A DNA stretch of 53,828 nt from a virus. Shown here one piece after another: positions 48,693 to 53,828 of this stretch. Below the pieces are notes generated by a model that was given only the letters and a program-made list of their open reading frames with translations, had not been told where the DNA came from and searched no databases. Both the position numbers and the translations under genes were made by a program. The stretch spans positions 1 to 53,828 of IMG/VR virus record IMGVR_UViG_3300021062_000019; one strand, 5' to 3'. Position 1 is the stretch's first letter; each line of letters begins with the position of its first letter.

Positions 48693-50651
48693 ATGGTAAA
48701 CGACTTTTCCGCACAATTTCCTAGTAGCGAATACAGTATCAAACTGTTTGATTTCTTCACTCAGTATGAAGCACTTATGTTTGAGGCTATACCTCAAACA
48801 TTACGCTATTTTGCTCCATCTGAATCCATCGACAGATCGCAATACAGGGCTATAATGCATGATATGTTTGTCTGTTTTGCTGAGGATTTTGAAGAAATCC
48901 TTTCTTGGCAAGACGAAAACTTAAGGAAAACGTATGTCATCGCAAAGGCCATTAGTATTACCTTAGATTGGTTTGTTCTTGGCAAAACAGAATTTGTTTT
49001 ACCGCTATGTTCCCAGTGGAACCCACTTGCAGGCTCTAAATTTATCCATCAATTCACAAACAATAAAGATGAGAAAATTACTTTTTTATTACATAAGCAT
49101 AGAGATATATGTAAAACCTGCACGACTTATTATGAACTATGCTTATTAATTATGAAGGAAAGCTCAAAGGGTGATAAAGCTGAACTGCTTACCAGTTTAT
49201 ATTGGCTAGAGAAAAAGCAAACACTTGCAGAGCTTTACACCAAACCAATAGCAAACAAAAAAACAGAACCTGTAGTCGTTGAGGCTAGTAACGAAAAAGT
49301 CAACAAAGAAAAACATCCAAAGCTTATTGTTTTAGCTTTATGTGCTGGAGTAATTCTTGGTATTTTAACAAGCTCGATCTATCTGCTAACTACTAAACAA
49401 ATATCAAATAGCACAAATCTACCTATACCACTTTCAAACACTAAGCTTAAAGAGCAAAACCTTTACGATCAATTAGATAGATTGATTGATCAGTATTTAG
49501 AATCTACAAATGTTACTTATTTACAAGGAGCAGAAGATTTAGCTCAAGAAATAAGAAGTAAGCATAATGATAAATATGGCGTTGATTTGGTAAGTTATTA
49601 TCGTATTAGTCCTAGATCTGTGCATCAGGAGCTATTAGGCTACCGTAGAGAACTAGCTAAAGCCTTGATTACTCCTTCCGGTGATAACCACCAGCAGCGT
49701 TTGCTTGAAGCTCAGAAATTAGAGCAAAAATTTTTATCATTCGGAAATACTGTAGAAGCACAGAAAAGTAAAGTTATCATCGTAAAACTACACAACTTTA
49801 TGAATAACTATGATACCTCATTACTTATCATTTCTGATTCTCTAAAGTATTGTAAAGAAAAAGATTATATATTTCTGAATGTCCATTTTCTATTATTACA
49901 GGCAAAAGCTCATACCTCTATACGCCAAGAAAAGGAAGCAGAGCAAGCTTTAGAACAAGTTGTTCTTACTAGCAGATCCATGGGGCTTCAAGACATAGAA
50001 GCTAGCGCATCAAAATCTCTCGCTGGAATGTACATCCTAGATAACCAAAATGAAAAAGCTTTCAGCTTGTGTCAATCTAGTTTAATGCTAGATATTAAGA
50101 ATCATGGAGTAACCGTTAGTTTATTGCACAATGCTGGGTTCTCAGCTTTTGGCTTGAAACAATATGATCTCGCCGAGAATTATTTAAATCGAGCCATTGT
50201 GTTATCTAAAGAAAATAATAATCAACTTCTCTTAGGCTTATCCTACGTGTTTTTAGCTTCAACCTACTCAGAGAGGCATTTATTTTCACAGGCAGAAGAA
50301 CTGTTCAATAAGGCTTTAACTGCTGCTAATTCAATAAATGATAAGCAGTCCCAAAAAGATTTATTAGGAAAGATTGCTGCTTATCAGGCTAAAAGTAAGT
50401 TAATACAAAGTCATTACACCGTAGCAATAGATCTCTATAAAAGTGCAATCCTGATGTTCCAAGAGATAGGATTGCGTAATGATTTATTTTACTCCCAACT
50501 CAATGAAGGAATAGGAGTTGCAATGGAACGAACTGGACACAAAGATGCTGCTAGCTATCTAGCCGTGTCTAAACATTATTTAGAACGAGCAAGGGCAAAA
50601 AACGAAAGGGGTACATGTTTACTTTCCTTTGTCCCAGTCTCGTGCGACTAG
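48693..50651 (+). CDS. Membrane protein with extracytoplasmic TPR repeats
   Basis: The 652-aa product has three parts. An N-terminal helical region (1-190) contains a Cys cluster (DICKTCTTYYELC) and resembles an anti-sigma or sensor-like cytoplasmic domain. One transmembrane helix follows at about 210-231 (LIVLALCAGVILGILTSSIY). The C-terminal 400 residues are TPR-like helical repeats (AGFSAFGLKQYDLAENYLNR, then FLASTYSERHLFSQAEELFN). It starts after AAGGAACA. It is far from any virion gene and looks like a host-derived accessory gene acting at the membrane of the lysogen (inference). Confidence 0.68.
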   Translation: MVNDFSAQFPSSEYSIKLFDFFTQYEALMFEAIPQTLRYFAPSESIDRSQYRAIMHDMFVCFAEDFEEILSWQDENLRKTYVIAKAISITLDWFVLGKTEFVLPLCSQWNPLAGSKFIHQFTNNKDEKITFLLHKHRDICKTCTTYYELCLLIMKESSKGDKAELLTSLYWLEKKQTLAELYTKPIANKKTEPVVVEASNEKVNKEKHPKLIVLALCAGVILGILTSSIYLLTTKQISNSTNLPIPLSNTKLKEQNLYDQLDRLIDQYLESTNVTYLQGAEDLAQEIRSKHNDKYGVDLVSYYRISPRSVHQELLGYRRELAKALITPSGDNHQQRLLEAQKLEQKFLSFGNTVEAQKSKVIIVKLHNFMNNYDTSLLIISDSLKYCKEKDYIFLNVHFLLLQAKAHTSIRQEKEAEQALEQVVLTSRSMGLQDIEASASKSLAGMYILDNQNEKAFSLCQSSLMLDIKNHGVTVSLLHNAGFSAFGLKQYDLAENYLNRAIVLSKENNNQLLLGLSYVFLASTYSERHLFSQAEELFNKALTAANSINDKQSQKDLLGKIAAYQAKSKLIQSHYTVAIDLYKSAILMFQEIGLRNDLFYSQLNEGIGVAMERTGHKDAASYLAVSKHYLERARAKNERGTCLLSFVPVSCD

Positions 50652-51448
50652 TTAATTTTTGATTTTGAAAACACACTAGGATCGCAAACTGTTGGAGGTG
50701 GCAAGTAGCCAGCCTTCTTAACTTGAATAGGTACAAAGCGAGTAACAGGTTCTTTGATAACATCATAGTAAAAAGCGAAATGATCGATATTAGCCATTTC
50801 CTTTGGTGGAAGGTTGGTAATATCCACTTTATAAGAAACACCACTTTGATAAGCCAGATTAAGTTCTTTATCTAGCCCAGCAATGGTTAAGCTATTTCCT
50901 TGTTGAAGTTCAATACGTGCAGCAGGTTGACCAATTTCGCGCTTAAATGGGTGTTGAGTAGAACCAGCGAAGAATTGATACTTATCACTAGTTACGCTGT
51001 TGGTAAAAAAATCACCATTAGCAAAATGGATTTTAACGGCTAACTTATCTTCCTTTAAGTAAAGTTGCTTTTGGAAAAGATCTTGCTCCATATCTAGGCA
51101 CCAACGAAAGTCTTTTTTATCAACATTCATATTAGGAGAAATATAGCGAGTAGGTTTTACAGCATTGTTAGGCACACTAATATTAAGTACTTTATTTTGA
51201 AGTTGTTTACCTGAGATTGTTTCTAGCACTTTTTCTTTACCATTAGTAATTTCCTTTATCTCAATCTTTGGCTCATGATGATGGACATCTAATATACCAG
51301 TAGAGACTCTAGTAGGATTACCGAAGGCAAGTACTTGAAGGCCATCAAAGGTAAATGTCACATTGGATTTAGCTGGTGAGCTATTAGTAACAGTAAAGGA
51401 TAGCCCTACAAGCATAAGCAGACAGAAAAATAGAAACGCTTTTTTCAT
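50648..51448 (-). CDS. Exported accessory protein, function unknown
   Basis: The 266-aa protein has a Sec signal peptide (MKKAFLFFCLLMLVGLSFTV, cleavage near 22-25). The mature part is beta-rich, with FTFDGLQVLAFGNPTRVSTG and ILDVHHHEPKIEI. This last pattern recalls chromosomal proteins of environmental bacteria rather than virion proteins. It ends 4 bases into the convergent TPR gene. The gene has its own upstream region (51449-51597), and it is a good lysogenic-conversion candidate. Confidence 0.68.
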   Translation of the reverse strand: MKKAFLFFCLLMLVGLSFTVTNSSPAKSNVTFTFDGLQVLAFGNPTRVSTGILDVHHHEPKIEIKEITNGKEKVLETISGKQLQNKVLNISVPNNAVKPTRYISPNMNVDKKDFRWCLDMEQDLFQKQLYLKEDKLAVKIHFANGDFFTNSVTSDKYQFFAGSTQHPFKREIGQPAARIELQQGNSLTIAGLDKELNLAYQSGVSYKVDITNLPPKEMANIDHFAFYYDVIKEPVTRFVPIQVKKAGYLPPPTVCDPSVFSKSKIN

Positions 51449-51597
51449 GATGTTTCTCCTACATTGGGATTTATTAGTTAATAAAAGACTGTTAGGAATG
51501 CTAGCAGATTTTGAAAGATAGCAACAGTAGTAGATTTAATTAGCAGAGAATAAAAGAGTTGTATTGCAGATGTTTTAAAACGAATTAAGGGGTATCT

Positions 51598-51846
51598 ATG
51601 GGCGCAACTGCAAAAGAAATCTCGCACGGTCAAGATTTCAAAGCATACAGTATTGGAATGGTAGCAGCTTCTGTGTGTTCTTCTCTAAGCATTGAGGAGA
51701 CTACCAGCAGGCTTAATACCGAACATCCCACAGGGATAAACTCACAATGGCGATTATCAAAAGATAATTTTCTAGGTGGTGAAAGCAATCCTTGTATTTG
51801 CCCGGATTACCCAACAACACACAAGCATTATTTGTTTGAGTGCTAA
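51598..51846 (+). CDS. Small accessory protein
   Basis: The 82-aa product contains KAYSIGMVAASVCSSLSIEE, a short Thr/Asn-rich middle and a Cys-rich end (NPCICPDYPTTHKHYLFEC). An AAGGGG site precedes the ATG. The Cys/His pattern could bind one metal, but no family is recognised. Confidence 0.55.
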   Translation: MGATAKEISHGQDFKAYSIGMVAASVCSSLSIEETTSRLNTEHPTGINSQWRLSKDNFLGGESNPCICPDYPTTHKHYLFEC

Positions 51847-51874
51847 CGGATTGATTTAAGGCAAGGGGCGTAAC

Positions 51875-52216
51875 GTGAGTAGCACAATGGACATAACACC
51901 AGAAACAGCCAAATTACTTGTTGATGCTCTATTATTCTCTCTGGGCTATATCCTGATGGATTACATTAGATACAAAGTTGCTGAATATAAACAGAAGAGA
52001 AAAGAAAGGCTAGAGGCGGACTACTGCGGATGGAAGAAGTTTAGCCCACCTTATTTTCCAGATTCAGCTATGTGGGTAGACTGGAATAAAGTTGCCGAAG
52101 AAAGCAAAAAGACAAGAATTATGGTTCCTTTTACGCCAATAACCCTTGAAAGGGAAAAGGCGCATTGCTCTAGTGATTGTGAATGTAGGAAAGAAAAAGA
52201 AATTAAAGCGCTTTAG
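51875..52216 (+). CDS. Small membrane protein, GTG start
   Basis: The GTG start at 51875 is supported by AAGGGG 9 nt upstream; an ATG four codons later is the alternative. The 113-aa product has a membrane segment at about 14-32 (KLLVDALLFSLGYILMDYIR), a basic stretch after it, and a C-terminal Cys cluster (HCSSDCECRKEK). Its stop codon lies inside the 5' end of the tRNA-like gene. Confidence 0.58.
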   Translation: MSSTMDITPETAKLLVDALLFSLGYILMDYIRYKVAEYKQKRKERLEADYCGWKKFSPPYFPDSAMWVDWNKVAEESKKTRIMVPFTPITLEREKAHCSSDCECRKEKEIKAL

Positions 52217-52276
52217 AGGAGTAGCTCCTTGTCAGGCTCATAACCTGAAGACCCCGGTGCAATTCCGGGAAGCGCA
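52208..52276 (+). tRNA. tRNA-Met(CAT)-like gene with reduced D-loop
   Basis: GCGCTT (52208-52213) pairs with AAGCGC (52270-52275) as acceptor. A perfect anticodon stem TCAGG/CCTGA surrounds loop CTCATAA (anticodon CAT, 52239-52241). T-stem CCCGG/CCGGG surrounds TGCAATT. The D-arm is an AGGA/TCCT stem with a 5-nt loop and no GG; the T-loop lacks TTC. No CCA is encoded. The 5' end overlaps the preceding gene by 9 bases. CAT could also mean a lysidine-modified isoleucine tRNA. Confidence 0.7.
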
Positions 52277-52310
52277 ATCAGCCGAAAGGCAGGTTGTTTG
52301 ATAAAAGAAT

Positions 52311-52342
52311 AAAAAACCCTTTGGCAGAACTACACCAAAGGG
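52311..52342 (-). terminator. Leftward terminator after the DUF1883-like gene
   Basis: CCCTTTGG (52317-52324) and CCAAAGGG (52335-52342) form an 8-bp stem; on the minus strand it is followed by six T residues (52316-52311). It ends the transcript of the gene at 52370-52639. Confidence 0.9.
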
Positions 52343-52369
52343 CAAGAGATAAATTAAATCTAATCAATG

Positions 52370-52639
52370 TTAGTTTTGGGTAACAACCTGAACAGAGTAC
52401 TTGAACTGTTTAGGTTGGTAACCGCGTTGATCTAGTACAAGTATCCAGTTGCCAGGATATTGAGGCTTTATTTCTACTGGAGAACTTCTAGAAAAGTAGT
52501 TATAAGCTGTAAAGCTTTCACCTTTTTTGTATCTCCCGTAGTTATAAGAATCCATTAGCCTAACGTTAATTTGGGTATCAGTATGAACTCTGACAAATTG
52601 ATTAGAACTTAAATAGTTTTCACTATATATGTGTGACAT
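52370..52639 (-). CDS. DUF1883-like protein
   Basis: The 89-aa product contains FVRVHTDTQINVRLMDSYNY, then GRYKKGESFTAY and SSPVEIKPQYPGNWILVLDQ. This order (a V-x-LMD-x-NY strand, a Y-x-x-G turn, S-PV, then P-x-x-G-x-W) resembles DUF1883 domains, small beta barrels of unknown function, sometimes attached to signalling domains. Here it stands alone and has its own terminator. The assignment is by eye. Confidence 0.6.
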   Translation of the reverse strand: MSHIYSENYLSSNQFVRVHTDTQINVRLMDSYNYGRYKKGESFTAYNYFSRSSPVEIKPQYPGNWILVLDQRGYQPKQFKYSVQVVTQN

Positions 52640-53246
52640 ATATAACTTTCTCTAGGAAACTGTGAGGGTTGATTGTTGGCAAGAAGAGTGTTATTTTTGT
52701 TATCCTTTCTCAAGGATACAAAATAACAACTAAGCAATAACTAGTAACTGGATTGGTCGGCAAAAACTTTACCAGTCACTAATCGTTGCTGTTCTTCGAG
52801 TTAATGGCGTAACGGGTTCAGTTTCCTAGGCTGGGTTCCCGTTACGCCTTCGCTCTTTTTGCATATAAGAATTTTGAACTAAAACAAAATTCCCTTCATG
52901 AATAAGATCATAAACCTTTAAAGTCAAATAAATTTCCATACTTAGAGCAACATCGCTTTCATTTACAATGGTTTATGGAAAGAAATGAAAAAAAGGGAAT
53001 GCAGATCATTTTCTTAAAAAAGACAATAAGATATCTAACGGGCGAAAATCGTCCGTAGAATTTAGTAAGATGCCATACGCGCTTGGCTACCTAGTAGCTA
53101 GGTAGTAAGTAAGAGGTTAGGGCTAGCAAAGTTTTCCAGGCTAATCTAGCCCTATAACCAGCCACAAAACGATACAAAAACTAAACAAGTTACCTATATG
53201 GTAGCAAGCTTTAAGTGTCTATATCGACAGCAATATAACATAACTT
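52640..53246. other. Long gene-free region upstream of the methyltransferase; origin candidate
   Basis: No gene is seen in this 607-bp gap. It contains a long near-perfect hairpin (52689-52728, two bulged T), a strong terminator (52806-52860), and three shorter stems: ACGGGCG/CGTCCGT (53038-53056), CTACCTA/TAGGTAG (53087-53105) and GGGCTAG/CTAGCCC (53120-53152). AT-rich DNA separates them. It lies directly before the replication module, so an origin is plausible. Confidence 0.5.
52806..52860 (+). terminator. Strong hairpin terminator with 11-bp stem
   Basis: GGCGTAACGGG (52806-52816) pairs perfectly with CCCGTTACGCC (52838-52848) across a 21-nt loop, and a T-run (52856-52860) follows 7 nt later. 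It would stop rightward transcripts from the tRNA region before the replication module. Confidence 0.8.
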
Positions 53247-53771
53247 ATGAGTAAAGCGGATCCAAGAAAAGCAGAAAGATATACACCGCCAGAATATGTA
53301 GGCTTAATAAAGGATGTTTTCCCTAAAAACAAAATATGGTTGGACCCTGCTAGCTGTGCTGCTGCTAATCAAGTCGTGCAGGCTGAAAGATACTTCACCA
53401 AAGAGGATGATGGACTAAGCCAAGAATGGAACGCTTATACACTGTTCTTGAATCCTCCTTACAACAATATGCTGGATTGGGTGGAGAAGCTGCTAGAGGA
53501 GATCCATTTGGAGAATACCAAGGAAGCGATCTTGCTGGCCAATGTGGATCCAAGCACGAGATGGTTTAGAAAAATATCTAGAGTCACTTTCATTGATCCA
53601 CTTTTTTGCTTTCCTGAAAAGAGGATTAGGTTTTATAGCCCTCTTGTTGATACCCCAACTAACAAGGAAAGTGGCTCTGAGCGTCCTTCTATGTTCGTCT
53701 ACTTTGGGGAAAATGAAAAACAGTTTAGGAATGTATTTGAAAAAGTTGGGGCATTGATGAGGTTGACTTAA
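53247..53771 (+). CDS. Phage DNA N6-adenine methyltransferase (Dam-like)
   Basis: The 174-aa protein matches the compact phage Dam family: KAERYTPPEYVGLIKDVFPK, then WLDPASCAAANQVVQAERYF, the catalytic NPPY in YTLFLNPPYNNMLDW, then EAILLANVDPSTRWFRKI and RPSMFVYFG. It methylates adenine using SAM, probably at GATC, a site that is common in this genome. It precedes the next gene by 2 bases and probably belongs to the replication module that continues at the left end of the window. Roles could include protection from host restriction or replication timing. Confidence 0.9.
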   Translation: MSKADPRKAERYTPPEYVGLIKDVFPKNKIWLDPASCAAANQVVQAERYFTKEDDGLSQEWNAYTLFLNPPYNNMLDWVEKLLEEIHLENTKEAILLANVDPSTRWFRKISRVTFIDPLFCFPEKRIRFYSPLVDTPTNKESGSERPSMFVYFGENEKQFRNVFEKVGALMRLT

Positions 53772-53773
53772 CT

Positions 53774-53828
53774 ATGTTAGCTACTGCTACTTACAAGGAA
53801 GAACGGATTAATTTTTATAGCCCGAAGG
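53774..53828 (+). CDS. 5' fragment of a further gene, cut by the window end
   Basis: An ATG 2 bases after the methyltransferase stop opens a frame (LATATYKEERINFYSPK) that runs off the end. By position this should be the start of the replisome organiser whose 3' part opens the window. Joining the two ends directly puts them out of frame, so either some repeat sequence is missing or they are different genes. Confidence 0.55.
   Translation, partial: MLATATYKEERINFYSPK

Noticed and set aside
53774-53828. Direct continuation of this gene into the left-end gene
   Set aside because: Joining base 53828 to base 1 puts the reading frame out of phase with the left-end gene and reaches a stop within a few codons, so the two cannot be stated to be one gene without extra sequence.
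1-53828. Insertion sequences or transposons
   Set aside because: No transposase motif and no terminal inverted repeats with target duplications were found. The only recombinase is the phage integrase.

Overview
This window looks like an essentially complete, non-integrated genome of a temperate tailed phage, with a long non-contractile (siphovirus-like) tail inferred from the 1792-aa tape measure and the absence of a recognisable sheath. The DNA is AT-rich, genes are tightly packed, and the standard code is used. The host cannot be named. A diderm (Gram-negative) host is plausible: several phage genes carry Sec signal peptides, the endolysin is GH19-like, and one accessory protein ends in a BamE/SmpA-like domain. 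The best host clue is the attP site (33476-33517), which reproduces the 3' part of a tRNA-Arg(CCG) gene. Because attP lies inside phage sequence, the DNA is the circular or packaged form, not an integrated prophage. The two window ends carry parts of one replication module (methyltransferase at the right end, replisome organiser and DnaB at the left end), so the true map is probably circular and the break falls near a 45-bp direct repeat.

Layout, left to right. 1-2980 (+): replisome organiser (partial), DnaB helicase, small genes, and a stand-alone LuxR-type HTH. 2981-3189: promoter-like sequence and a compact multi-stem RNA. 3190-20519 (+): packaging, head and connector genes: small and large terminase, portal, and a fused protease-scaffold-major capsid protein with an internal start. 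They are followed by an adaptor candidate, a signal-peptide-bearing fibre, an exported helical protein, connector and tail-completion genes, and the probable major tail protein with its own terminator. 20584-29769 (+): tape measure and two paralogous tail-tip proteins, the second carrying an NHL-type beta-propeller. 29779-31904 (+): a CheY-like receiver protein, then the lysis genes (coil-TM protein, GH19 endolysin, two-TM holin candidate, amphipathic protein) and a strong terminator.

32105-33838 (mostly -): tyrosine integrase, attP with flanking direct repeats that look like integrase arm sites, and an excisionase-like protein. 33829-42685 (-): early leftward genes, including XRE regulators, a DUF2303-like protein, a VRR-NUC nuclease, a DUF5131 protein, RecT, a zinc-finger/HTH protein and a ParB-like protein. 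A 0.9-kb stretch here (39893-40875) is dominated by RNA hairpins and a tRNA-like element. This block is read from a clear leftward promoter (42724-42753) whose spacer holds a palindromic operator, next to an XRE repressor gene. 43330-53246: mixed-strand accessory region with exported or membrane proteins, more HTH genes, a free RNA-polymerase alpha-CTD-like protein, a TPR membrane protein, a tRNA-Met-like gene and a DUF1883-like protein. 53247-53828 (+): Dam-type N6-adenine methyltransferase and the start of a further gene.

The most unusual elements are the alpha-CTD-like protein, the receiver-domain protein in the late operon, the one-gene protease-scaffold-capsid protein with an internal ribosome-binding site, the NHL propeller on a duplicated tail-tip protein, the exported fibre, and the RNA-rich intergenic regions. 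Names rest on reading motifs by eye. No database search was run.
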